Assembly (NCBI GenBank): GCA_025354565.1
Contig: JANXMQ010000095.1
Coordinates: forward strand, 1-32,168
DNA length: 32,168 nucleotides
Source: Akkermansiaceae bacterium
Lineage (GTDB): Bacteria; Verrucomicrobiota; Verrucomicrobiia; Verrucomicrobiales; Akkermansiaceae
Direction: 5' to 3'
Part shown: positions 1-6,698 of the stretch, piece after piece
Position numbering within the stretch: position 1 is the first letter of the stretch
How the letters are laid out: every line of letters begins with the position of its first letter
Made by a program: the position numbers and the translations under genes
The notes under the pieces: generated by a model
Told to the model about the DNA's origin: nothing
Database searches by the model: none
Seen by the model: only the letters and a program-made list of their open reading frames with translations

Positions 1-139
1 CGTAGGAAATGTCCAACCCATAAGAGTCCAATCATGATCGAAGTTCCATTAGCGCGCATTCCTGAGGAGCCCGGTGCGGTAATTCCGCACGCCGGGATCT
101 GCGAGGGGGGCGTCGGGCAACTGGCGTCTCTACCTTAAT
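1..139 (+). mobile_element. 3' end of a group II intron (domains V and VI), partial
   Basis: Positions 67-99 fold as a 33-nt hairpin resembling group II intron domain V. It has a GAGCCCGG strand with an AGC triad at 68-70, a TGCGG/CCGCA upper stem, a short loop (80-84), a 2-nt CG bulge (90-91) and a CCGGGATC return strand. Immediately after it, 109-116 (GGCGTCGG) pairs with 121-128 (CTGGCGTC) around a GCAA loop, like domain VI. An unpaired A at 132 could be the branch point, which puts the 3' splice site about 7 nt later, after T139 (a terminal A-Y). The intron-encoded reverse transcriptase would lie upstream, outside the window, so completeness cannot be judged. Alternative: an ordinary GC-rich hairpin; but the two correctly spaced stems and the bulged A argue for an intron. 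Confidence 0.6.
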
Positions 140-164
140 CGCTTAAAGGATTCAATCAACAAAA

Positions 165-677
165 ATGAAGAAAACGATCTCATTCATTCTCGATTTGTTG
201 TTCACATCATTAATTTTTTATTCCATATACGACCCAGAATGGGTTGGTAACAGGAGGTGGCTCTGGATTGCCATCGGTTTTCTCGTAATCCGTGTGGTAA
301 TCATGATTTGGTCAATGTTTTCAAAAAGACCATTTATCGAGATTTTAGATGATCGTGTCGTGCTAGAGGGGATGAGTTTTGAACGTGAGAACATCCGTTC
401 GGGACGAGTGTTCAGTGCCCGTGTGAACGGCCAGGTGGAACAATACCTCGAAGTGGCTTTTAAAACCAACCCCAAGCTTCCCCTATGGTTCCGATTGAGG
501 CAATTCTTCACTGATTCAGGGTACCCGATTCGATGTGCGCATGGGATTCCATTGGCTAAGAAGCCACGTATCATCATCCCGATGGGTGACACGCCGCTCA
601 CAGACGAGAGAATCCATCAAGCACTCTCAAAAAGCGAACAAGCCGACGCATCCAACGGCGAAAAGCCGCCATGTTGA
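165..677 (+). CDS. Small membrane protein with a cytoplasmic or periplasmic tail, unknown function
   Basis: 170 residues starting at ATG 165. Two hydrophobic segments lie near residues 5-22 and 32-51, followed by a soluble region of about 115 residues. The layout of two N-terminal membrane helices and a beta-rich domain (for example the stretch FIEILDDRVVLEG) recalls small bacterial PH-like membrane proteins, but this is only a resemblance of architecture. The gene starts 26 bp after the predicted intron end and its codons look AT-richer than those of the genes from 4.9 kb onward, consistent with recent acquisition. It is the first of three consecutive small plus-strand genes. No SD sequence is evident; the ATG follows an A-rich stretch (CAACAAAA). 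Function not recognised. Confidence 0.6.
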   Translation: MKKTISFILDLLFTSLIFYSIYDPEWVGNRRWLWIAIGFLVIRVVIMIWSMFSKRPFIEILDDRVVLEGMSFERENIRSGRVFSARVNGQVEQYLEVAFKTNPKLPLWFRLRQFFTDSGYPIRCAHGIPLAKKPRIIIPMGDTPLTDERIHQALSKSEQADASNGEKPPC

Positions 678-729
678 ATTCAGGCTTCCTGCGCGCCGCC
701 GGATGGCCTAAGACGTTCTTAAAGAATAC

Positions 730-1104
730 ATGGATCGCGCAGCCAAAGAATTGTTCACAGGATGTTGCCTGACATTTATTTTCTTGGCGGTTGGTCTTGG
801 CTTGGGATGCTGGTTGCTTCTTGTCGAGTTTGGGGCTGCATTCAACGAGTCTCATAGTGACCAGGTGCATCGTGTGGTTGCTTCGTCAGCGCTCGTCATA
901 CTTAATCCCTTTGGAAGCATTGGATGGTTTCTCGGTGTGAAGAATCTGGTGCCCCCTGCTGTTGGGATTTCGGGCTTCATTCTTGGCTCGGCTATTTCCG
1001 CAGCACTCTACGGAACGTTGACAAATCGGTTGCTTACTCGACGAAAGCGAAGAATCCAAAGAGAAGAACAAGTCAGTGGTGGCAACGGCGATAAGCATCA
1101 CTAG
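730..1104 (+). CDS. Small polytopic membrane protein, unknown function
   Basis: 124 residues. Hydrophobic segments near residues 11-34, 48-68 and 73-95 suggest three membrane helices, followed by a very basic tail (TRRKRRIQREEQ) that should stay cytoplasmic. The positive-inside rule therefore puts the C-terminus inside. The start at ATG 730 lies 52 bp after the preceding stop. The stop codon TAG sits inside an 8-bp perfect palindrome (CACTAGTG, 1099-1106). No family recognised. It could be a cassette-borne gene given its neighbours. Confidence reflects a clean, compositionally protein-like frame without homology evidence. Confidence 0.55.
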   Translation: MDRAAKELFTGCCLTFIFLAVGLGLGCWLLLVEFGAAFNESHSDQVHRVVASSALVILNPFGSIGWFLGVKNLVPPAVGISGFILGSAISAALYGTLTNRLLTRRKRRIQREEQVSGGNGDKHH

Positions 1105-1151
1105 TGCTATTCCTTCTCGACGCCATTAGCTCGCCATGCCACACTTCTAAC

Positions 1152-1158
1152 GTTGGGC
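1152..1158 (+). other. attC-type core motif GTTGGGC (possible cassette boundary)
   Basis: GTTGGGC fits the integron R' core GTTRRRY exactly and lies 9 nt upstream of the ATG at 1168, the usual position of a cassette boundary relative to its gene. A possible arm of the site is seen upstream: 1081-1096 can pair with 1129-1140 (GGCA/TGCC, GGCGA/TCGCC and AGC/GCT segments). A matching RYYYAAC element was not found, so the site is incomplete or chance. Confidence 0.3.
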
Positions 1159-1167
1159 AAGAATATC

Positions 1168-1629
1168 ATGAAGTCAATCATCCTCGCATGGATCGTCGCT
1201 GCAACAGTTGCTGGTGCAGCGATCATTGCAGACGGCAAAGGTTTCTTCCCAGTGATGGTTCAAGTTGTGGATGCGAGCTCAGGAACCCCAATCAAAGGTG
1301 CGATAGTTCGACTTGAGGGCGCGGGGAACTACAGAGAGACAGAGATCGATCCGAAGCGTCAGACCAAAGTTCTCCCAGAATCGCTCGGAAAGCCCGTCGC
1401 TACGAATACCCAAGGCGTGGCTGTCGTGTTCTTCTACGGAGGATTCTCAAGCACCACGATTGATGAGAAGACCACGTATTCGAGACCACTGGTTGGCACA
1501 ATCGTCGTCGAACATGAGGGCAAGGAGATTTACCGTTCGACTTTGGAGGCCTGGGCAGAGAAGAATCAATTCAAGTCGGACACATCCACAGTGCCATGGA
1601 TCGTTGTCTCACCTGCTCCACCAAAATAA
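1168..1629 (+). CDS. Exported protein with a carboxypeptidase-regulatory-like beta domain, unknown function
   Basis: 153 residues from ATG 1168. A frame-extending TTG at 1153 overlaps the GTTGGGC motif and is less likely. Residues 1-20 (MKSIILAWIVAATVAGAAII) form a signal peptide or signal anchor. The region after it, with VMVQVVDASSGTPIKGAIVRL, has the pattern of a CarboxypepD-regulatory or Ig-like beta-sandwich ('V.V.D..sg.PI.gA.V.l'), which is usually an extracellular structural module. No catalytic motif is visible. It is the third gene of the plus-strand accessory run, flanked on both sides by attC-like motifs. Biological role not recognised. Confidence 0.6.
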   Translation: MKSIILAWIVAATVAGAAIIADGKGFFPVMVQVVDASSGTPIKGAIVRLEGAGNYRETEIDPKRQTKVLPESLGKPVATNTQGVAVVFFYGGFSSTTIDEKTTYSRPLVGTIVVEHEGKEIYRSTLEAWAEKNQFKSDTSTVPWIVVSPAPPK

Positions 1630-1633
1630 GAAA

Positions 1634-1731
1634 GCCCAACAAGCCGTCGCGCATCAACGGGCCATAAGCTCCTCAATCATTTTTCAACCTCCTTCTCAAT
1701 CGCGCCGGTGGGCGTAAATCAAACGTTGTGC
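1634..1731 (+). repeat. Candidate integron attC recombination site
   Basis: The site begins 4 bp after the preceding stop codon with GCCCAAC (1634-1640), an exact RYYYAAC match. It ends with GTTGTGC (1725-1731), which pairs with it at six of seven positions. Inner arms are partly complementary (GCC 1643-1645 with GGC 1711-1713; GCGC 1649-1652 with GCGC 1702-1705). The 98-bp length is within the known attC range. An ATG follows 5 nt later at 1736, as expected for a next cassette. Weak points: one non-consensus base in the right core, uneven spacers, and no integrase gene in the window. Confidence 0.4.
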
Positions 1732-2009
1732 AAAAATGACAAAGAGGATCAGCGGCATACGGCAGGTCGAGGCCGGGTTCGGATGTGTAATCGGAGCCGT
1801 TGGGATGTGGAGGTGTGCTGCTACCCATTGGTGCATGTGCGGACACTTGGCGCACGGTAGCCGCCATGAAGGTTGCCCGTGTCGCTTTGAGCTAACGAGG
1901 GAGGTCCTGGCAGAACGTTTCCACCAAGGCGCGGCTGTCCTGTTCGCTGCGGCGCTTCAGGTGCATATAAATGCGCTTGCGGCACTCCAATTGAAGTCCG
2001 CACCGGAAA
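1732..2009. other. Gene-poor stretch with probable gene debris
   Basis: No convincing complete gene. A plus-strand frame opens at ATG 1736 directly after the attC-like motif, but it runs antisense into the real gene at 2010-2813 (to 2194) and is rich in Cys, Trp and His, so it is probably not expressed as is. On the minus strand, about 2002 down to a stop at 1892, a frame reads KRIYMHLKRRSEQDSRALVE. This looks like the C-terminal remnant of a real basic protein without a start; its family was not recognised. Confidence 0.35.
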
Positions 2010-2813
2010 TCAGTTGGCGGCTTTTCCATCCACGGTGGCACCGGAAACGAAGATCATGGCTTCACTGGTCACGCTGCTGTGCCCCACATACATTCCCCAG
2101 CGGAAGCCGGTGGTTCCAGTGGGACGGGCGTATGACCCATCTCCAACTTTCTTGCCATTCAGGAAAACTTCGTAGTTCAACCCGTTGTCCCTGACCCGAA
2201 TAAGGAAGGGTTTACCAACCATGTTCGTGGCGATCGTCTTGTCCTTGGAGCGGCGGTTATTGAGCAGGATGTTGCCATTTCCCCCCATGTCGATCTGGAC
2301 CGCCCAGTCGTTGATGTTGTTCTTCACTTGGAGAATCGCCGCGCCACCAGGCTTAATGATGGTGTAGGTCCCACTCCACTCATGCCATGCACCCTGCGTC
2401 CAGTGCAAGTTGCTGAAGGCCTCGATGCGCGCGGCATTCTCGCGTGCGTTGTGGGTATTCACCTCTCCCTTGAACAACCTGAAAACCTGGGTATTTCCAT
2501 CTTCCTGATACCACCGCGACCATTTCCCAAAATCCGCTCTTGGAATCGCACTATTTCCCAAGGTGTGGATCATGATCGCCTTCTCAAACGGTCGCTTGGC
2601 CTCCGGCGTGGTCTCGACCAATGGGTTATTCACGTGGATTTTGGATCCGGTCACGCCAGTCTTTGAAACATGTCCTTTAGGGAGCTTCCCACTCGCCATC
2701 ACCTGCTCAAACGTGGGATCGGTGCCCACTTGGGTGAAAAGGGGTTCTGTCACACAAAATGCCGCCTGCGCGGAAATAAGTGAGATCATCAAGGTCAGGA
2801 ATTTGGTTTTCAT
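2010..2813 (-). CDS. Secreted protein with a concanavalin-like beta-sandwich, possible polysaccharide-lyase-like
   Basis: 267 residues if started at the ATG at 2813, which begins a clear signal peptide (MKTKFLTLMISLISAQAAFC). A longer frame to 2873 adds 20 non-signal residues. The C-terminal half has the pattern of a jelly-roll lectin or lyase fold: 'WHEWSGTY.I..GGAAILQVKN' then 'GKPFLIRVRDNGLNYEVFLNGKKVG'. The latter is the strand-turn-strand typical of family PL7/PL13-like and LamG-like domains that bind or cleave polysaccharides. Catalytic residues cannot be assigned by eye, so enzyme versus binding protein is open. Exported, probably periplasmic or extracellular. It sits 139 bp downstream of the next minus-strand gene, and its 3' side abuts the accessory patch. 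Confidence 0.7.
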   Translation of the reverse strand: MKTKFLTLMISLISAQAAFCVTEPLFTQVGTDPTFEQVMASGKLPKGHVSKTGVTGSKIHVNNPLVETTPEAKRPFEKAIMIHTLGNSAIPRADFGKWSRWYQEDGNTQVFRLFKGEVNTHNARENAARIEAFSNLHWTQGAWHEWSGTYTIIKPGGAAILQVKNNINDWAVQIDMGGNGNILLNNRRSKDKTIATNMVGKPFLIRVRDNGLNYEVFLNGKKVGDGSYARPTGTTGFRWGMYVGHSSVTSEAMIFVSGATVDGKAAN

Positions 2814-2952
2814 AATAGCACAATGGGTCAGAGGCGACTTCTCGTAGGCTACTGAGTTCAGAATGCCGTTCAATCAGTTTTTTGATCCACTCATCCGAGT
2901 CGGTCAGGCGCAGTGATCGGTCCCTCTGGCGTCATCAGCTCGACGTTAGGAG

Positions 2953-4488
2953 TCAAGGTGCCACGGTAAAGCTGCGCATCAGGTTTGGCGCAGCCTTGTA
3001 ATTGCCGTTACCTGGCTGGTGGGCAGTGATCTGGACGGTCCCGATATTTTTGATCGTCACAGTGCTGCCTGAGACCGTCGCTGGACCGGTCGCTGTGTAG
3101 GTTACTTTCAGTTTGGAGGACGCGGTTGCATTGAGCGTGAAAGGTGCGGCACCGAGAATCTTGTTGGTGATTTGCGGAAACGTGATGGTCTGCGCCGCCT
3201 TGGCGATTACCAGAGTGCCGGAGGCACCGGCGACATAGTTTGGATTTGTCACCTTAACGACGATGTTGTAACTGCCAGCATTCGTCGGGGCCTTGGTGAT
3301 ACCGTTGTAGGTAATACTGTAAGTCAACGCCGCAGGGGTGGTCGTTACTGCTACCTTCTGCACAGTGCCGTTGTAGGTGGTAGTCAGCCCGCCTAGGGTG
3401 ACATTAGCAGAAGCGGGGAGAGTGGCACGGAATTGATGTCCCACATTGTTACTATCTGTGTAGGTTCCCACCACATAACGACCGGAAATGGCAACAAGTG
3501 TCGTACCGATACTTTGTGGCGGGTCGATCACAATGAATTCTCCATAATTGTAAACCACACCATGTGTGCGGAAGGTTGTGGCATCCTGATAGGTCCCCGC
3601 CACACTTCCGCCCGAGATTCCGCAAGGAACAAAGGTGCTTGATGCGGCACCCGGCGGGTCGATCTTTGTGAAGGAACTGCCGTTGTAGAAATAGGCATGG
3701 GAGATACCGGAAGTATCGGTATAATTTCCTGTCCGATTGTTACCGGAAATGCCAAAAATTTGCCAACTGCCAGCGGGATAGGTATCTGGAGGTCCGACAA
3801 GAATGGGGGTGAATTTGCCGTTTTCATAAAGATCATAACCACCAGGATTCGTATTGGAATACCAGTACACCACACTGCGAGTGCCGGACATGCAGACTAT
3901 ACTGCTATTCGTGCTGCCGGGAGGATCAATCTTCGTAATTTTCGCAGTATTGATGTCATATAGGAATGCACGGGTGTTCGTTAGGGAATCATAATAATTT
4001 CCAAAAATCATCGTGCCGGAAACGCCGCCGACTTGATTCCAGTTAACTGCACCCTGAACATCGAATTGATTGATTGGAATGGCATTGGGACTGGTGGTAT
4101 TGAAAAAGGCGTGGTAACTCGGCCCAGTAGAATATTTCGTAGCTGATTGACCAGCCGTCAGAATGCACGTATGGCCCAAATTGTCCACGTAGCGAGTCAC
4201 CCCGGAAATTCCCGTGAGATAAACCGGAACATTGGGATCGGTATTTAGTGGGGCAAAAGTCGAGTAACTTTCCTTGACGCCTGATAACAGGAATCCTTGC
4301 GAGGGACTGGTGGTATCTGTTGCGAAAATGCCCGCCACATCGCCATTGCCATCGACGGTCTTTACATGGGTTGCGATGGAAAGTGGCGGATTGATTTCGG
4401 TGTAGGTGATTGTCTTCCCGTCCAACAAGGATGGAGCTAGGAACAGCAGCGCCAAGCGTGGCAAGGCGATGCGGTGAGCCAAGCGCAT
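2953..4488 (-). CDS. Secreted HAF-repeat and MBG-domain protein
   Basis: 511 residues from the ATG at 4488, chosen because it starts a signal peptide (MRLAHRIALPRLALLFLAPS). The frame extends to an ATG at 4542 with 18 extra residues. The N-terminal two thirds carry degenerate repeats of the form 'ISG..vvGtYtds.g..hgF.y..G.f..IdPPGs', characteristic of extracellular HAF-type repeats thought to form a propeller-like fold. Residues from about 370 onward form an MBG-type module ('tYNGtvq.v...tPa.l.y.itYNG....PtnAGsY.v.v') followed by a second Ig-like module. This suggests a surface or secreted structural protein. No anchor domain, catalytic motif or LPXTG-like signal is visible at the C-terminus, which ends at SFTVAP. 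Confidence 0.75.
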   Translation of the reverse strand: MRLAHRIALPRLALLFLAPSLLDGKTITYTEINPPLSIATHVKTVDGNGDVAGIFATDTTSPSQGFLLSGVKESYSTFAPLNTDPNVPVYLTGISGVTRYVDNLGHTCILTAGQSATKYSTGPSYHAFFNTTSPNAIPINQFDVQGAVNWNQVGGVSGTMIFGNYYDSLTNTRAFLYDINTAKITKIDPPGSTNSSIVCMSGTRSVVYWYSNTNPGGYDLYENGKFTPILVGPPDTYPAGSWQIFGISGNNRTGNYTDTSGISHAYFYNGSSFTKIDPPGAASSTFVPCGISGGSVAGTYQDATTFRTHGVVYNYGEFIVIDPPQSIGTTLVAISGRYVVGTYTDSNNVGHQFRATLPASANVTLGGLTTTYNGTVQKVAVTTTPAALTYSITYNGITKAPTNAGSYNIVVKVTNPNYVAGASGTLVIAKAAQTITFPQITNKILGAAPFTLNATASSKLKVTYTATGPATVSGSTVTIKNIGTVQITAHQPGNGNYKAAPNLMRSFTVAP

Positions 4489-4895
4489 GTTGTAATTCGG
4501 CTTTCCCGTGAATATGCCGAAGGTGGGAAATTGGAGATTCATCGTCGTTTTTTAGTTAAAGTTCACCGTATATTTAGAATAAATTAAGGAATATGGCTCC
4601 GATGTCGATCATAAAATCCAAATTTTTAAAAGAGCCGTCTATGGATCATAAAAAACTGTCCCTCGGTCGTGATTCCGTGAGCTTTCAAACTATGACCCTA
4701 ACCGAGGCTCCGAGGTGATGGGTGGAGTCATAGCGTGTCCACTGTCCGAGTTGATGAAATCCAAATAGCAAAGTTCGCCGCCGCCGCTATTTTTCCGGAG
4801 GGGGCGGTTCGATGTCCGTGTGGAGCAGGGTTTGCAGCCCCTTTCTTCGGGTCTTGCTCCCGGGGCCTCGCTAAGCTGATGCAATCCACTTCTCC
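4489..4895. other. Intergenic region without a supported gene
   Basis: About 400 bp. An inverted repeat pairs CCTCGGT (4661-4667) with ACCGAGG (4701-4707). Another pairs GGAGCA (4822-4827) with TGCTCC (4855-4860); being just downstream of the minus-strand gene ending at 4896, it might act as a weak terminator although it lacks a T-run. The AT-rich part around 4553-4640 is the likely promoter region of the HAF-repeat gene. Short frames here have no protein-like composition. Confidence 0.4.
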
Positions 4896-5591
4896 CTATT
4901 TGCCGGGCGGGGTCGGTGGCGGTGGCGTGAGCGCGTCCACAATCCGCTGGCGGGAGGGCTCTTCGATGAGCTTGGCGTCCACGAGATCCTTGGCGAGTTG
5001 TTTGGCGGCGGTGATTTCGATGTCGGTGAGGACGTGGGTTTGCTCGGCTGGCGGGATGATGACAAGGTTAGCGATTACTTTTTCCAGGCCGGGCGAGAGG
5101 GCGGGGTTGATGAGCGTGGTAATCACCGGACGATTGCCCGCCTCGGGGCCGATGGGGATGGGTGGCAGGGCGCCATCCTCCATGGTTTTCAAGGTTTGGA
5201 AGTCCGGGGTGTAGCCGAGTTTTAGGAAATTCTCGTAGTTGGCCCGCAGGCAGTTGCGGATGATGTTTTGGCGGGGCGTGGGGTCAGGGGCTTCGGTTTT
5301 GGTGGCGAAGAGACTGCTTTCGATACCAAGGCCCCGATCAATAGTAACGTCCGGGGAAATGCCATGCTGCTCCTTGGCCTCACCGATGAGGGCGAGCGCG
5401 CGGATGAGGGTTTTGCGCGCATCCTCGGCGTAGAATTGTTGGAAAAACGAGCTGTCACTGGAGAGGGATTTCATCTCGTTGATGATGGCTGTCTCGCGTT
5501 GCTTGCGTTTAACGTACTTCAGGATGAAGAGCGCCGAAATCAACAAGGCGAGGAGGAAGGCGGCGCGGGTGAGGATGTAGCGTGGGGTCAT
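4896..5591 (-). CDS. Membrane-anchored protein linked to the PilT pair, unknown function
   Basis: 231 residues. One hydrophobic helix at about residues 8-26 (ILTRAAFLLALLISALFILK) is followed by a basic KRKQR, then a mostly helical soluble region and a proline-rich C-terminus (TPPPPTPPGK). The basic flank after the helix predicts a cytoplasmic soluble part. It starts 6 bp after the stop of the upstream PilT gene, so it is very likely co-transcribed and functionally tied to the two ATPases, perhaps as a membrane partner. No SD sequence precedes the ATG. No known family was recognised. Confidence 0.75.
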   Translation of the reverse strand: MTPRYILTRAAFLLALLISALFILKYVKRKQRETAIINEMKSLSSDSSFFQQFYAEDARKTLIRALALIGEAKEQHGISPDVTIDRGLGIESSLFATKTEAPDPTPRQNIIRNCLRANYENFLKLGYTPDFQTLKTMEDGALPPIPIGPEAGNRPVITTLINPALSPGLEKVIANLVIIPPAEQTHVLTDIEITAAKQLAKDLVDAKLIEEPSRQRIVDALTPPPPTPPGK

Positions 5592-5597
5592 GATGAC

Positions 5598-6686
5598 TTA
5601 GGTCCAGATGGATTTCGGTTTCTTGATTTCTTTGGGCTGTTCTTCAAAGATCTTGCGGTCGCGGCAGTTGAACAAGGCTTCCTCGCGGGTAATGATATGG
5701 TTTTCGAACAGATAGGCAATGCTTTGGTCGATGGTGCGGTTGCCTTCCTTGTAGCCGACTTCCATCAGGCCGACGAGTTGTTCGAATTTCCGCTCGCGGA
5801 TGCAATTGCGGATGGCGTGGTTGGGGCGGAGGATTTCGGTGCCGAGGACGCGGCCTTGGCCATCGGCGCGGGGGATCAGGCGTTGGCAAGCGACGCCCTC
5901 GAGGGCACTCGCAAGCTGGGCGATGATCTGCGGTTGTTGGTCGGGCGGAAAAACGTCGATGATGCGGTCCACGGTTTGCGGGGCGTCCGAGGTGTGAAGG
6001 GTGGCGAGGACAAGGTGGCCGGTTTCCGCTGCGGTGAGTGCGATGCGGATGGTCTCGAGGTCGCGCAACTCCGAAACCACGATCACGTCCGGGTCCTGAC
6101 GAAGGGCCTGGCGGAGGGCGAGTGGAAAGCTGCGGGTGTCGGTGCCGACTTCACGTTGCTTGATGAGGCAGGAGCGGTGCTGATGGACAAACTCGACTGG
6201 ATCCTCCAAGGTGATAATCACCCCGCTGCGCGTCTCGGCAATGCGACGGACCATCGAGGCAAGGGTGGTGGATTTTCCTGAGCCCGTCATGCCGGTGACG
6301 AGAACGAGGCCGCTGCGGAGATTGCAAAAGTCCGCGATGACGGAGTGATGGCCGAGGTTTTCTAGCTCGGGAATCTCTTGAGTGATGAAACGGAAGGCCG
6401 CTTCCGTATGGCCGCGTGCCATGTGAACATTGCCGCGAAAGCGCCCGACGCCTTCCACTTGGAGGGCATAGTCGAGTTCCCAATCTTCCTCCAAGGTCGC
6501 CCGCTGGGTTTCGGTGAGGGTGTCGATGATGAGGTTACGGACAGTGGCGGGATCGAGCGCTTCTTCATCGAAGGGGACGAGTGAGCCATGCACCCGCGCA
6601 CAGGCGGGAGCCCATGGGCTGAGATGGAGGTCCGATCCGCCGATGGCGACGGTCTGGCGGAGGTAGTCGGTAATGTCGCTGGCCAT
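5598..6686 (-). CDS. pilT: PilT-family type IV pilus retraction ATPase
   Basis: 362 residues, the usual PilT length. N-terminal PAS-like domain begins with GGSDLHLS (16-23). Walker A is GMTGSGKST (132-140). An Asp box includes TLEDPVEF (159-166). Walker B is DPDVIVVSELRD (198-209), with Ser in place of the usual Gly before the catalytic Glu206. The His box TGHLVLATLHTSD spans 222-234. The C-terminal AIRNCIRE (291-298) matches the AIRNLIRE motif that PilT needs for retraction. It powers depolymerisation of type IV pili at the inner membrane. It is the middle gene of a three-gene minus-strand operon: 12 bp after the upstream ATPase and 6 bp before a membrane protein. No pilin, PilB or PilC gene is nearby. 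Paralogue confusion with PilU is unlikely because the AIRNLIRE motif is kept. Confidence 0.92.
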   Translation of the reverse strand: MASDITDYLRQTVAIGGSDLHLSPWAPACARVHGSLVPFDEEALDPATVRNLIIDTLTETQRATLEEDWELDYALQVEGVGRFRGNVHMARGHTEAAFRFITQEIPELENLGHHSVIADFCNLRSGLVLVTGMTGSGKSTTLASMVRRIAETRSGVIITLEDPVEFVHQHRSCLIKQREVGTDTRSFPLALRQALRQDPDVIVVSELRDLETIRIALTAAETGHLVLATLHTSDAPQTVDRIIDVFPPDQQPQIIAQLASALEGVACQRLIPRADGQGRVLGTEILRPNHAIRNCIRERKFEQLVGLMEVGYKEGNRTIDQSIAYLFENHIITREEALFNCRDRKIFEEQPKEIKKPKSIWT

Positions 6687-6698
6687 GGCTGGGTGGTG

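Noticed and set aside
69-96. Hairpin read as a Rho-independent terminator
   Set aside because: No T-run follows; the 2-nt bulge and the second stem fit intron domains V and VI better.
1736-2194. Plus-strand frame (152 codons) after the attC-like site
   Set aside because: Its second half is antisense to the secreted lectin-fold protein and its composition is not protein-like; treated as debris.
5268-6281. Long plus-strand open frame (337 codons) antisense to the PilT genes
   Set aside because: It lies wholly opposite clearly identified coding sequence; its length follows from the GC-biased codon use of the real genes and it shows no motif.
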